DNA from: CAYUVF01 sp964448045
GTDB taxonomy: Bacteria; Bacteroidota; Rhodothermia; Rhodothermales; Salinibacteraceae
Length of the DNA: 64,000 bases
Reading direction: 5' to 3'
Assembly: GCA_964448045.1 (NCBI GenBank)
Contig: CAYUVF010000014.1
Span: 1 to 64,000, forward strand
A program made the position numbers and the translations under genes. The notes under the pieces are model-generated. The model ran no database searches. It worked only from the letters and a program-made list of their open reading frames with translations, and had not been told where the DNA came from. Each line of letters starts with the position of its first letter. Positions within the stretch are counted from its first letter, which is position 1. Shown here piece by piece: positions 44,545 to 54,799 of the stretch.

Positions 44545-44749
44545 CCGGGAAGCGAGGCGTGATGAGCGAAAAAGTCCGCTCGTTTTACCCGGTCCCCGCC
44601 GGGAGAGTTCGCGCCTTATACGGAATCCAATTCACAATATCGGGGTCGTCCTCTACGCCACGGGTAGAGACGCGCCGCCGGAGCGTCTCTACGGCATAAA
44701 CGGAATCCTTCTCCGCGAAGTATGGGGGCGTCATGAGATGGGATGAGTA
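44545..44749. other. lipB-sprA spacer with REP-like hairpin
   Basis: 205 bp. It contains a perfect 10-bp stem GTAGAGACGC / GCGTCTCTAC with a 9-nt loop at 44664-44692, flanked by the direct repeat TAnACGGAATCC-like words near 44617 and 44697. No T-run follows, so it is more likely a dispersed repeat than a classical terminator. Confidence 0.6.
44664..44692. repeat. Perfect hairpin GTAGAGACGC-loop-GCGTCTCTAC
   Basis: 10-bp perfect stem, 9-nt loop. Hairpins with this stem sequence are familiar as dispersed repeats in other bacterial phyla, so its presence here suggests an element of wide distribution; that needs a database search. Confidence 0.8.
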
Positions 44750-47700
44750 TTACTGGCCCGAGACGTTGACCTGGACGAAGAAGCCGCCCGACACATTAGT
44801 GAACGAGGGCCGCCGGCTGTTTTCGCTGTTGAACTGCTCGTAGTTCAACTGAAAATCAGCCGAGACCCGGTCGCTGAACTGGTATGATATTTTGGGCTGG
44901 ACGGTGAGGCGCGTCGTCTCGGTAACGGGTGTCACGTTGTCGCCCTGAAGTGCCTCGGCCGGGTCGAAGGCGTCGTCGCCCGCGGCCGCGACGAGGGCCC
45001 GGCGCATCGAGTAGCGCTTCTCATCGTTGACGGCACGGGAGACCGTCAGATTAAAGCTGATCCGGTTGTTGAGGCGCCCAACTGGCAGGAGCGGGATGTT
45101 CAGACCCGTCTTCCGGAAACTGGCCGAGAAGCTTAGCTCATTGGTCTTGTTTTCGCTGACCTCGAAGTTCGTCGTGCTCAGCATGTACGAGTTACTGCGG
45201 TTCCACGAAAGGTTCGTCTGTAGGTTGCCGAGCCACGAAATATCGATTCCAATGAAGGGCTGATAGCGCTCATTTACCCGCAGCGTGCCAACCTCAAAAT
45301 CGGGTCGGGCAAACTCAATCTGCCGGTTGCCGAGCCGGAAGCTGTCGAGCGAGTCGCCCGTAACCGAGCGGTACGAGGCGTTGTAATCGGCCGTGTAGCC
45401 GTGGCGCACGGTGACGCTGCGCGTGACGCTGCGCAGAAGCGGCCACGAGGAGAGCCCCGAGTAGTTCACGTTCCAGCCCGGCAGCGGGATCGGCAGCAGG
45501 CCCAGCTTGCCCACCGTGCCGAGGCCGCCGGCATACGTTGCCCGAAAGTCCTGCGACACGCTCTCGTTCGTGAGTACCACGCTCCCGTCGCCGTTTTCAT
45601 CGCCGATGGTGTTCTGCCCCTCGACGATGTCGCCGCGCAGCGTCTCCAATTGGCTCTTGAACATCTCCAGGTACGAGGCCCCAAAGGCCCACACCGAGGC
45701 CGCATTGGTGCCCTCTTCGGTGCGGAAGGTGTCGAAACCGCCGTTTTCGGTAGGGCGGAAGGTGATGCTTTGGCCGCTGCTCCAGTCGGCATTCCAGTTC
45801 AGGCCGATGCGAAAGGCGGAGCTCGGCGTAAGCGTGGTGCGCGCCTGCAGCTGGTTGGTGCCCGAGAGCGCATCGGTGGCGAGACGGCTCGTGGAGAGCA
45901 GTCGCTGGTCCGCGCCGATTCGCCGGTCCAGCCCAAACCGGTAGCCGATCGACGGGCCGTTGCCCTGGAACGCATCCAGCAGGCTGTAATCCACGGCGAC
46001 GCTACTGGAATCGTCGGGGAGGCGGCCCACGTTGTTCGACTGGGCCGTGCGCCCGCCCGTGTACGTCACCGAGAAGTCGCGGATGCCAGTGAACGTCAGC
46101 GCCACGCGGCGCAGGAGGTTCAGCGGATTGGGCAGCGGCAGATCGCTGAAGGAGAGCCCGCCGTCCTCATCATCCGAGGCGTCGTCGCCATTTTCGCTGT
46201 CGCCTTCGTCATCGGGCGGCGGGCGCCGGCGCCGGTCGCCACTGGAGCCGCCGTCGTTCTGCTGCTCCTCCAGCTTGCGGTAAAAGCCAAACTTCCGCCA
46301 AAACTGCTGCGGGTGGAAGGTGACGCCGCTGCGGATGTCGACCTGATTGCGGACCGTCGCGCCGGTGCCGCGCCCGAGCGCGCCGTTCTCCCAGCGGAAC
46401 GTGGAGCGGTACACCACATCCTGCAGGTCGATCCAGTTGAAGGTCTCGCCGCTCAGAACGGACGGGCGCAGCGTGCCAGTGAAGCGCTGCTCGTAGTTGT
46501 TGGTGCGGGGCGAGCGGTTGCCCCGGAGCAGGTCGCTAAATACCTGGTCTTCGGCACGCATGCGGAGGCGCTCCTCGGTAAACCACGCCTCGCCGCTGGC
46601 GTCGGGGTCGAGCCCGGTTTCCTCAAAGAAGGCATCCGTCAGCTCCACGTTGGTGAAGGTTTGCCCGTCGCGCGTGATGACGTTGAGCAGCGTATCGGCC
46701 CCGGCCGAGTTGAGGCTCTGGTTCGTGTTCGTGTCGAACGTCAGGTTGAGGAAGTTGAACGGATTGTACTGGATGCTGAAGGTGCGCCGGTGGCTGAAGG
46801 ACTGCTGCTCGCGGAACGGGTTGGCAACGCGGTCGGGCAAGAGCGTCGATTCCGAGGCGCGCAGCGCGTTCGAGCGCCGCTGTCGCTGGTTGAACTGGCG
46901 GTTGGCGCTGCCGGAGAAGTTGATCGACTGGGGTGCGTAGTTAAACTGCAAGTCGCCCAGCCTGCCGATGACGGGCACGTCGCCCAGGAACCAGAAGGGC
47001 CGGACGGTGTGCGGCTGGTCGATCGTCAGCCGGTAGCTGAGCGTGCTCGACCAGCGCCACGAGTCGTTCACCTGCTGTGACGGATTGCGGGCATTCGTGC
47101 GGGCAAACGAGTAGTTGAGAGAGAGGCCGTCGAGCGTGTTGCGCAGCAGCCACGAGTCGGAGCCCTGCTTTTGGATGCGGGTGGTAAACGACTGGGTCAT
47201 GCTACGCGTCTCCGCTGCACGGATCGTCGCCGCCTTGAGGCTGTCGCGCTCCTGCGGCGTGAGGTCGGAGCGGGCGTCGATCTGGTCGGTCACTTCACTG
47301 AGGCGCACGTCGCCCCGGCTCGGCGCGAAGCGCGGCGTGGTCGTATTCGATTGCAGCTGCATCGAGACGGGAATCTGCCACCCGTAGCGCTCGGGCAGCA
47401 GCTGATCGGCATTGAGGTCGGCCGTCATGCTCCAGTTGAGGGTGTTCTGCTGCTCGCGCTCGCTCAGCGTGCTCGACAGCGCGCCGAAGCCATCGGTGCG
47501 GCGTTGGAAGCTGCCCTGCACGCGCCCGAGGTCGGCCAGCTTGACCTCGGCGTTGGCGACGGCGGCCCATCCGTTCTCCTCGTCGTAGCCGGAGACGCGC
47601 AGCTCGTTCACCCACATCGTGACGTTGCCAAGCACGTTCGCCGGGTTCAGGCCTTCATCCGGATCGTCCGGGTTGCGGATGCCGATGACAACGGTGGTGA

Positions 47701-50700
47701 TGTTTTGGAGGGAGGGGGTGCCCTTGATGGCCAGCCGCGTGCCCTGCGGGGCGAACTGCTCGGCATCGGGCGCGCCGGGTTTCAGCGACCCGTTCTCTAC
47801 GTTCCAGAACACGCTATCGATGGGCGCCGAGGTGTTCCGGTCGCGGGCCACCTTGAGCTGGTTGAGCGCGCTGAGGCGCAGGTTCATGCCGTTCTTGCCG
47901 GGGCGCCACAGCAGCTCCGGGTCGCCGGCGGTCTGGCGCGTCGGCGTAAGCGGCTGCTCGTATTCGTAATAGTCGCTCGTCTCGTTGGAGCCGAGGCGGA
48001 CGAACAGGCGCATCTTCTGGCGGCCCTCTTCCTCGGCCAGGTCCGAAAGGCGTGTGCCGTCGCCCAGCGTGCCGTGCAGGTGGGCGAACATGCGCAGGTT
48101 GGAGTACTTCAGGAAGTCGAGGCCCTGGTTGTACGATTTAAAGACGCCGCGCTGGCGACCCGGGTTCAGGTTTTCGACGTTGAGTACGAGCGACTGCTCG
48201 CGGGCGTTCTGCTGGCCGCCGCGCGCCGTGCGCGTCTGGCTCACGATCGCACCCGTGGGGGACTCGTAGACGGCGTCCTCTTCGTTGTTGATGCTGGCGA
48301 CGCTCAGCGTCGTCTCTTCGTCGATCGGCGTTGTCAGTGTATCGTCCTCGGCCACCTGTTGCGACGAGCGCCACTGGCTCCCGACGAGCTCCAGCGTGGC
48401 CATCCGCAGGGTGATGGGCACCTCGTGGCCCGTCGTCCAGACGCGCATCGACTCGATCAAACTGAAGTCCTGGATGTTGCCCACGCGCCGGGTAAACTGG
48501 CGAATCGGGATCCGCACCTTGTACCAGCCGGTGCCTCCGCCATCTTGCCGCTCAATCTCGCTGACGACATAATCGTCGGTCTGCTCCGGCTGAGCCAGTG
48601 AGTCCAGAGCCGCCGTGCTCAGCGGCATCTCGTACTGGAAGTAACTGTTCTCTGTGTCGACGGTGGCGTTGAAGTTGAGGTCCTCGGAGTCGGGGTTGCG
48701 GGCATTGCCGCGCTTGACGGAGGCCTCCCGCTCCAGCTGATTTTGCGTTTCGAAGGAGTTGAGCTCGTGGCCGGCGTACCAGAACGTGAAGCGCTCCTGG
48801 AAGGACGCACCGCTCGGGAACAGTTCGGCGTTGTCGAAGAAGTTGTCGTTGGCAAAGTACTGATAGTCATCGCCTGAGGGATCGAGCCGTGCCCGGGCGA
48901 CCTCGGCGCGGAGCTGGGCACTGCCGCCGGAGGGAAGGGCGTCGAGAAAGCTGCTGAAGCGCTCGGTCTCGGTGACCGCTGGCGGATAAGGGGTGTTGTT
49001 GTACGAGGCGACGCCGTCGAGGCCGAGGTCTTCGGTACGGTCGCCGTCGATATCGATGGCCGAGTTCTGCTGGCCGCTCGGCAGGCGTCCCCACGGCCCG
49101 ATGCCGCGCAGGCTCTCGGTGGTCGAGAGGCCGTCCTCGGCGTTGAGCTGCTCGTTGGGCAACACGTCCTCCGAGATCGAGCCGAGATCGATGTACAGCT
49201 TCGCATCGCGCCCGGCATCTTCCGGCGCATTCTCCGGGAACGGTTTGAAGATGAACTCGACGAACTCGACGTTCTGCAGGTTGAAATCGGTGTAGCTCTC
49301 GGGCAGCCGTTGCGTGAAGCCGCCCCACACGTCCCTGGGGTTCTGGATGAAGGACTGCAAGTCCTTGGTGTAGTTGTAGGGGCCGCGCCGCTTCGGATTG
49401 AAGTAGAGGTCGAGCGTCGTGAGTGTGGGGTCGACCTCGCCCTGGGTGTCGCGGTTCGGGAAGACATCGTTGATGTCGACCAGCTCGATGGCTTTCTCGT
49501 TGAAGGCCGTTGCGTCGTCAGAGAGCTGCTGGACGATGTTCTGGTTGAGGCGGTACCAGCCAAAGAGCCCGCGCCAGTTCGTCCGAAGCGAATCGTCCAC
49601 GGTGCCGGGGCTGTTCACCGGGTGGCGCCCGATCGAGTCGGGGGGGGCGCTGACCTGCCAGGCGTTGAGCTGCTGCTTCAGCGAGAACGTGTTCTCGAAG
49701 CCCTCAAAGTCATCGATGTAGGAGATGCCGTTCAGCTCGTCCGGGCGAAAGTCGCGGTCTTGATCCTGCAGGTTCTCCCGTGTGCGCTCGAACGCATTCG
49801 TCTGCGTGTGGCCGGGACGCAATTGAGCGTATTCGCCGGAAACGGAGAGCGCGCTGTTGGCCTTCGTCTGGACGAGCGGCAGCGCATCGACGGCGCGGGT
49901 GAGCCAGCGCGGCTCCAGGTTCATCGATCCGTCCAGCCCCCAGATGGTGTTTTTAATGGGCTCCTCGCCAATCCGAAATTTATCGACCGGCGATTTTTCG
50001 CTGAGGCGCATTACCGTCGCGCCCAGTGAGAACTCATCCCGCAAGCTGTAATCGGCCCGCGCGCCCAGAAGTGTCTTCTTCTGCAGGTTGGCGAAGGAGT
50101 TTTGCTCGTAGTCGATGTTGATGCTGCGCCCTGACGCCAGATACGTGGGATTCGTGATTGTGACGGTCCCGCCTTGGTAATCGACCACATAGTCGGTGCC
50201 CTCTTGGAGTGGCGTCCCGCCCGCTGTGACCTCCACCGAGCCCTCCACGACACCGGCAAAGGCGCCGAGGTCGTAGAAATCCTTGGTCGAGCTCTTGTAC
50301 GATCCCTCGATGTTGTAAATGTCCAGCTCCGTATCGCGCTGTGCATTCTCCCGCTTCTGGTTGTAGAGGCTGGAGAAGACGAATTGGTTTTTGAGCTGCT
50401 CGGCCTGGTTGGATGAGGTTGCCTGGTTGTCGATGACGGTGCTCAGCCGGCGGCCGAACGGCTCCAGATACGGGAAGATGAGCACACCGTCGCCGGGCTC
50501 AATGGTGAACCCGCGGAGGAAGTCGAACCGGTCATCGGGCTGCGTGGCCTGGTCTCCGTTGAGGCGGTCGAGGCCCAGCAGCTGCAGCAGCGTGGACTGC
50601 GATGAGATCTGCGGAACAGTCGTCGATGGCGCCTGACCCGAGGGGTCGAATTGAATCTGCAGGTCGAAGTTGTCTGCCGTGAAGCCGCGCCCGCGCAGCC

Positions 50701-52678
50701 GGTAGATGTTGCGCAGTTGCATATGCCACGCTGCCGGATTGCTGCCCTCCGAGGGCTGCGTCAGATTCGCCGGGCGCAGCAGCTTGAGCACCAGCCGATC
50801 GGCATTCTGCCCGCCGCTCGTTCCGCCCGACTCGGAGGCGAAGTCGCCCACGGTGAAAGTGCGGCCGTTAGCCCGGTAGCGGAAGGATACCGCCAGCGCC
50901 TCGTTCGATTGCAGGCGCTGGTTGAGCGAGATGTAGCCCAGCAGCTCATCGAGCGTGTAATCGCGCCCCTGCTCCAGCTTCTTGAAATCGCCAACCTGGT
51001 AATCCGACCCCGAGAGCGTTTGCTGCACGTTGCCCGGGGTCGTCAAGTACGTCACGGGCTGGGTGGTCGCATCGCCATCGCGCAGGATGTTCAGGTTTTC
51101 TGTCGTGTACTGGTCGACGCCGTCGGTGCTGCCGTCGTCATTGGGCAACACGGGCGTGGTGAACTCGTCGGCCTGCGTCAGGATTTGCTGCGGATCGCCA
51201 AGGTCAACGATCGCGACCCCTTTCCGCACGTTTGTCTCGTCGGGGTTGGCGGTGGTGCGCAGCTTCCACACTTCGATGTCGGTGATGCGCCCGAAGCCAT
51301 CCGAAAGCACCACGTCGGGCGGCTGCGAATGGGCGTCGTTCCACCGGTTGCGGAAGTAGTAGCTCAGGAAGAAGTGGGTGTTGTCATCGTAGTCGGTGGG
51401 TTTCAGCGTGAACTCGGTCGTCTCGGAGCCGCCCTCGATGTTCAGCGACTTCGACTGTCCTTCTTGCTGGCTCGCCACGGTCGTGAGGCGGAGGTTGCCG
51501 AGTTGGAACTCGCTCTTGAGCCCAAAGAGACTCTGGCCGCCGCGGATGAGCGACGACGGCGTTTCGAGGAAGACGTTGCCGGCTTCTACGCTCTGCAGGA
51601 TTTCGTCCTCGTAGCCGGTGTACTGGAGCTTCACCTGGTTCTGGTAGTCGAACTGGTTGTTGGTGTCCCAGTCGACGTTGATCTGCATTTTATCGCCGAT
51701 GGTACCGGTGATGCCGAGACGCAGATCCTGCTTGAAGTTGGGGCTGATCTGGCTCGGGTCGCCCGTGGCCGAGACCTGCTGATCGCTCCGGCGGTAGTCG
51801 AAGCCGGCGTTGATATCGGCCTGCCCGTTAACACGCAGATCCACCTGCGGCTTGCCGAAGATTGTGGAGAAGGCGCTCTGCCGCCCGCCCGGCACCACAA
51901 TGTTGACACCGAGACCGCTGCGGTTATTCTGATTGCGCCGGCGCTGCTCTGCAATCGATTGCCAGTTCGAGCGGATGTCGGCCTGCAAGCGCTCGCGCTG
52001 ATACCGCGTCCGGTCCATCGGTACCGGATCCTGTAGCGAGTGCCGCCCGATGAGCGGGCGCACGCTGTACTGTCCCGTCGAGTCGATGCTAATCTCCGGC
52101 CCCGATGCCGATCCGCTCGCCTGCGGATAAAGAAACGGGGAGGGCGTGTCAAACGGATCCGGGGGGCGGGCGCGGCGATACAGCGGCGTGAGGTATCGTT
52201 CCACGCGCGGCGCCGGTTGGGTGGTGTCTCGGGTCGCGAGCGAATCCGAGACGGCCGTCAGGGAATCTGCCGTGTCCAGTGTATCGGAGAGGGTCGAGAG
52301 GCGGTCGGTTTGCAACGAGTCGGAACGGATGGCTGCCGCGCTGGAGTCGACTCGGAGGGAGTCGGCTGCGGTTTCGACGGTGTCGGCGGTGCCTGTGCCG
52401 GGGTCTACGGTGTCCACGTCGCCCGTATCGGACCCCGTTGGGGCGGCAAGCGACGGCGAGGAGGCGTCCGTGCTATCGGTTGTATCGGGAGGGAGCGCAG
52501 CGGTAACGTTCGCCGCGTGCAATTCGGGACCGAGCGGCCTATCGTGGGGGACAGGTGCGGCCGTCGCGTTCCATAAGATGAGTGCCGCCGCGCTGCCCAG
52601 CGCCAGCGTCATCAGGGTAGGAAGGGAAGATGACGCCCTACCTGTAGGAAGACGTTTCAGGAAACGAAAGACGTACAC
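44750..52678 (-). CDS. sprA: Giant outer-membrane translocon protein SprA (Sov), type IX secretion
   Basis: 2642 aa, the largest gene here. SprA forms the huge beta-barrel outer-membrane channel of the type IX secretion system, also needed for gliding in Flavobacteriia. After an N-terminal hydrophobic segment comes an Asp/Ser/Thr-rich stretch (about 65-160), then the SprA core: GIKG-like LRLGITGTIGDKMQINVDWDTNNQFDYQNQ, the DEILQSVEAGNVFLETPSSLIRGGQSLFGLKSEFQLG block, and amphipathic strands to the end (FFVQVNVSGQ). The start is GTG 52678. Length and motif order match Flavobacteriia SprA (about 2400 aa). No other T9SS gene lies in the window; the divergent promoter region is 353 bp. Confidence 0.93.
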   Translation of the reverse strand: MYVFRFLKRLPTGRASSSLPTLMTLALGSAAALILWNATAAPVPHDRPLGPELHAANVTAALPPDTTDSTDASSPSLAAPTGSDTGDVDTVDPGTGTADTVETAADSLRVDSSAAAIRSDSLQTDRLSTLSDTLDTADSLTAVSDSLATRDTTQPAPRVERYLTPLYRRARPPDPFDTPSPFLYPQASGSASGPEISIDSTGQYSVRPLIGRHSLQDPVPMDRTRYQRERLQADIRSNWQSIAEQRRRNQNNRSGLGVNIVVPGGRQSAFSTIFGKPQVDLRVNGQADINAGFDYRRSDQQVSATGDPSQISPNFKQDLRLGITGTIGDKMQINVDWDTNNQFDYQNQVKLQYTGYEDEILQSVEAGNVFLETPSSLIRGGQSLFGLKSEFQLGNLRLTTVASQQEGQSKSLNIEGGSETTEFTLKPTDYDDNTHFFLSYYFRNRWNDAHSQPPDVVLSDGFGRITDIEVWKLRTTANPDETNVRKGVAIVDLGDPQQILTQADEFTTPVLPNDDGSTDGVDQYTTENLNILRDGDATTQPVTYLTTPGNVQQTLSGSDYQVGDFKKLEQGRDYTLDELLGYISLNQRLQSNEALAVSFRYRANGRTFTVGDFASESGGTSGGQNADRLVLKLLRPANLTQPSEGSNPAAWHMQLRNIYRLRGRGFTADNFDLQIQFDPSGQAPSTTVPQISSQSTLLQLLGLDRLNGDQATQPDDRFDFLRGFTIEPGDGVLIFPYLEPFGRRLSTVIDNQATSSNQAEQLKNQFVFSSLYNQKRENAQRDTELDIYNIEGSYKSSTKDFYDLGAFAGVVEGSVEVTAGGTPLQEGTDYVVDYQGGTVTITNPTYLASGRSINIDYEQNSFANLQKKTLLGARADYSLRDEFSLGATVMRLSEKSPVDKFRIGEEPIKNTIWGLDGSMNLEPRWLTRAVDALPLVQTKANSALSVSGEYAQLRPGHTQTNAFERTRENLQDQDRDFRPDELNGISYIDDFEGFENTFSLKQQLNAWQVSAPPDSIGRHPVNSPGTVDDSLRTNWRGLFGWYRLNQNIVQQLSDDATAFNEKAIELVDINDVFPNRDTQGEVDPTLTTLDLYFNPKRRGPYNYTKDLQSFIQNPRDVWGGFTQRLPESYTDFNLQNVEFVEFIFKPFPENAPEDAGRDAKLYIDLGSISEDVLPNEQLNAEDGLSTTESLRGIGPWGRLPSGQQNSAIDIDGDRTEDLGLDGVASYNNTPYPPAVTETERFSSFLDALPSGGSAQLRAEVARARLDPSGDDYQYFANDNFFDNAELFPSGASFQERFTFWYAGHELNSFETQNQLEREASVKRGNARNPDSEDLNFNATVDTENSYFQYEMPLSTAALDSLAQPEQTDDYVVSEIERQDGGGTGWYKVRIPIRQFTRRVGNIQDFSLIESMRVWTTGHEVPITLRMATLELVGSQWRSSQQVAEDDTLTTPIDEETTLSVASINNEEDAVYESPTGAIVSQTRTARGGQQNAREQSLVLNVENLNPGRQRGVFKSYNQGLDFLKYSNLRMFAHLHGTLGDGTRLSDLAEEEGRQKMRLFVRLGSNETSDYYEYEQPLTPTRQTAGDPELLWRPGKNGMNLRLSALNQLKVARDRNTSAPIDSVFWNVENGSLKPGAPDAEQFAPQGTRLAIKGTPSLQNITTVVIGIRNPDDPDEGLNPANVLGNVTMWVNELRVSGYDEENGWAAVANAEVKLADLGRVQGSFQRRTDGFGALSSTLSEREQQNTLNWSMTADLNADQLLPERYGWQIPVSMQLQSNTTTPRFAPSRGDVRLSEVTDQIDARSDLTPQERDSLKAATIRAAETRSMTQSFTTRIQKQGSDSWLLRNTLDGLSLNYSFARTNARNPSQQVNDSWRWSSTLSYRLTIDQPHTVRPFWFLGDVPVIGRLGDLQFNYAPQSINFSGSANRQFNQRQRRSNALRASESTLLPDRVANPFREQQSFSHRRTFSIQYNPFNFLNLTFDTNTNQSLNSAGADTLLNVITRDGQTFTNVELTDAFFEETGLDPDASGEAWFTEERLRMRAEDQVFSDLLRGNRSPRTNNYEQRFTGTLRPSVLSGETFNWIDLQDVVYRSTFRWENGALGRGTGATVRNQVDIRSGVTFHPQQFWRKFGFYRKLEEQQNDGGSSGDRRRRPPPDDEGDSENGDDASDDEDGGLSFSDLPLPNPLNLLRRVALTFTGIRDFSVTYTGGRTAQSNNVGRLPDDSSSVAVDYSLLDAFQGNGPSIGYRFGLDRRIGADQRLLSTSRLATDALSGTNQLQARTTLTPSSAFRIGLNWNADWSSGQSITFRPTENGGFDTFRTEEGTNAASVWAFGASYLEMFKSQLETLRGDIVEGQNTIGDENGDGSVVLTNESVSQDFRATYAGGLGTVGKLGLLPIPLPGWNVNYSGLSSWPLLRSVTRSVTVRHGYTADYNASYRSVTGDSLDSFRLGNRQIEFARPDFEVGTLRVNERYQPFIGIDISWLGNLQTNLSWNRSNSYMLSTTNFEVSENKTNELSFSASFRKTGLNIPLLPVGRLNNRISFNLTVSRAVNDEKRYSMRRALVAAAGDDAFDPAEALQGDNVTPVTETTRLTVQPKISYQFSDRVSADFQLNYEQFNSENSRRPSFTNVSGGFFVQVNVSGQ

Positions 52679-53031
52679 GTATCGGAAGCGACCTCTGCTG
52701 CTACGGTATCTGGTAAACCCGGCTCAACGCCATCACGAGGTGTGAACGCGCTACAACGAGCCATCAATACGTCGGGGTTGTACCAAACAGGCCGATACGC
52801 AAATAGCCGAAATCGTGAAGAGAGCGACGAGCCGATGGAAGCGCAGCCGATGCGTGGGGCTACAAAGCCGTTCACATAATGCAAAAAGTAACGGATGACG
52901 AGCTGCGCTTCAAGAGCAGAACACCTCCGCCCTATCTAAAGATGCAACCGGGCCGGCGTTTCCAGAGCCGCACATTCTTTATATACTGCACACGCCTTAA
53001 ATGCAAAATAACCGATCTACGTTTTCGCCCG
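52679..53031. other. Divergent intergenic region sprA / DUF4440 lipoprotein
   Basis: 353 bp, AT-richer than its neighbours near 52975-53020 (TTCTTTATATACTGC), which may be the promoter of the rightward gene. No RNA gene seen. Confidence 0.35.
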
Positions 53032-53523
53032 ATGTCCATGTCTCTTGCAAATTGGATACCAGCCTGGCGGTGGCAGCGGAGCCACCTGAGCGTCGTGGCC
53101 CTGGTCCTCCTCATCGGATGCCAGCCGACCGAGTCTCGCTTCGATCCCTCTGCCGAGTGCGCCGCTATCCGCGCGGTGCTGCAGGATCAGGTTGCGGCGT
53201 GGAATGACGGTGACCTCGAACGCTTCATGGCCGGATATGCCCGGACCGATTCGCTCCGCTTTGCCTCGGGCGGGACCGTTCGGCGCGGGTGGGCGACGAC
53301 GCTCGACCGATACCGGGCCAGCTACCCGGACCGGGCCGCGATGGGCAGGCTCTCGTTCGAGCAGCTCGATATCCGAGTGCTGTCGCCGCAGTGGGCAATG
53401 GTGTTCGGTACGTGGCGCCTGGAGCGGGAGCAGGACGCGCCCCACGGCCTCTTCACGCTGATTTTCAACCGCCGGGCGGACGGCTGGCGCATCGTTCACG
53501 ATCATACGTCGTCCGCGCCATAG
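53032..53523 (+). CDS. DUF4440/SnoaL-like lipoprotein
   Basis: 163 aa with a signal and lipobox (VVALVLLIGC, about residues 20-31) and an NTF2-like DUF4440 domain (CAAIRAVLQDQVAAWNDGDLERFMAGYARTDSLRFASGG; VMVFGTWRLE; FTLIFNRRADGWRIVHDHTS). Such domains bind small hydrophobic ligands; role unknown. Start ATG 53032 sets the signal peptide correctly; longer in-frame starts would place charged sequence before it. A CCGGCTTCAGCCGG hairpin (53528-53541) lies between it and the convergent gene. Confidence 0.85.
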   Translation: MSMSLANWIPAWRWQRSHLSVVALVLLIGCQPTESRFDPSAECAAIRAVLQDQVAAWNDGDLERFMAGYARTDSLRFASGGTVRRGWATTLDRYRASYPDRAAMGRLSFEQLDIRVLSPQWAMVFGTWRLEREQDAPHGLFTLIFNRRADGWRIVHDHTSSAP

Positions 53524-53525
53524 GA

Positions 53526-53541
53526 TTCCGGCTTCAGCCGG
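53526..53541. repeat. TTCCGGCTTCAGCCGG hairpin at gene 3' ends
   Basis: Short hairpin between convergent genes; a near copy (TTCCGGCTTCTGCCGG) lies at 12633-12648. No T-run. Confidence 0.5.
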
Positions 53542-53542
53542 T

Positions 53543-54736
53543 TCAGGCCGGCTCCAGCGGCTCACGCTTCTGCACGTCCACATAGCCGTCGTACCACTGC
53601 GCGTTAATGTCGAGCCCGCGGTCGGCCACGGATTGGAAGTACTCCTCACGCGGGACCACTTCTTCGGGAACAGCTGCGCCACCACCGGGGACCTTTTGCT
53701 GGGCGATGAGCGAAGCTACGGCCACCGTGGGGATGCTCGTACAACGCATCATGGCTGTGAGGCTGCTCGCCTCATCGTAGCGCTCCACCATCTCGTAAAC
53801 GAGCGTTTTGGGCTGTCCCCCCTTTTCACCGTGGATGAGCACGCGCATGAGCACGGCATCGGCGTGGAGGCCGCCGAGGCGGTCGCGCAGCCGCCGCACC
53901 AGCACATCGCGATACGTGAGGTGCGTGCGTACGCCAATCTTGCGCTGCTCCCCGAGGCCGAGGCCAATCACGAAGCGCATCTGATGAGCATGGCCTGGCC
54001 AGCGCACCGTCTTGTGATTGAGCGTATGCACCTGGCGGTCGGCCAGCATGTCGGTCAGCGTCGATAGGCCGCCCTGCGTGCAAAAGGCCTCCATCTCGCC
54101 GAAGGGCTCCTCGAATTGGATCGATTCCTGATGGCTGAGCGCCTCGACCTCCTGGATCTCGCCGTTTTCGATGAGCAGGGCCGGATTCGTGTAATCGTCG
54201 ATGATACGCTCGGCCGACCACGAGATGCGGAAGTTGAACGGCGGCTCGGGGTTGAGGGGCACGTCGCCCACGCGCAGGTACGCAGCCTCCACCGAGTCGA
54301 ACTGGTCGACCCCGTGGAGGCACAGAATGTTGACGAGGCCCGGCGCCAGCCCGCAGTTGGGTACGATCCAGACGGACCTCTCGCGCGCCCGGTCGTGGAG
54401 CGCCAGCTCATTCTTAACGATCGAGTCGTTCCCGCCCAGATCACAAAAATGCACGCCCTGGTCGAGGCACAGCTCGGCCAGCGAGGGGTTCAGCTCCGAT
54501 GGCACACAGCTGATCACGCAGTCGGTCCCGCTCAGAATCGGGCCCATCACACTGGCATCGCGCGCGTCGATCTGAAACGTACGCAGTGACGGATCCGAAA
54601 CCTGGTCATGCAGCTGTTGCAGCGAGCGCGAGCGCGTGTCGCACGCCTGAACGCGGTCGATGTCGCTGCCGGGTTTGCACAGCTCGCGAACAACGGCTGT
54701 GCCAATCGTTCCAGCGCCGATGACGGTGATTTTCAT
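53543..54736 (-). CDS. Saccharopine-dehydrogenase-family enzyme
   Basis: 397 aa with an NAD(P) Rossmann start MKITVIGAGTIGTAVV (GAGTIG 7-12), SGTDCVISCVPSELNPSLAELCLDQGVHFCDLGGND and NCGLAPGLVNIL, characteristic of the saccharopine dehydrogenase / lysine 6-dehydrogenase / carboxynorspermidine synthase superfamily. The C-terminal catalytic domain (GDVPLNPEPPFNFRISWSAERIIDDYTNPALLIENGEI) resembles lysine 6-dehydrogenase and saccharopine reductase-like oxidoreductases. Exact substrate cannot be told. Confidence 0.87.
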   Translation of the reverse strand: MKITVIGAGTIGTAVVRELCKPGSDIDRVQACDTRSRSLQQLHDQVSDPSLRTFQIDARDASVMGPILSGTDCVISCVPSELNPSLAELCLDQGVHFCDLGGNDSIVKNELALHDRARERSVWIVPNCGLAPGLVNILCLHGVDQFDSVEAAYLRVGDVPLNPEPPFNFRISWSAERIIDDYTNPALLIENGEIQEVEALSHQESIQFEEPFGEMEAFCTQGGLSTLTDMLADRQVHTLNHKTVRWPGHAHQMRFVIGLGLGEQRKIGVRTHLTYRDVLVRRLRDRLGGLHADAVLMRVLIHGEKGGQPKTLVYEMVERYDEASSLTAMMRCTSIPTVAVASLIAQQKVPGGGAAVPEEVVPREEYFQSVADRGLDINAQWYDGYVDVQKREPLEPA

Positions 54737-54799
54737 GAGACGGGGGCAATGGTGACGGGAATGAAGGCGTCCCGTGGAGGATCGAGCAGGAGGCCGGGG

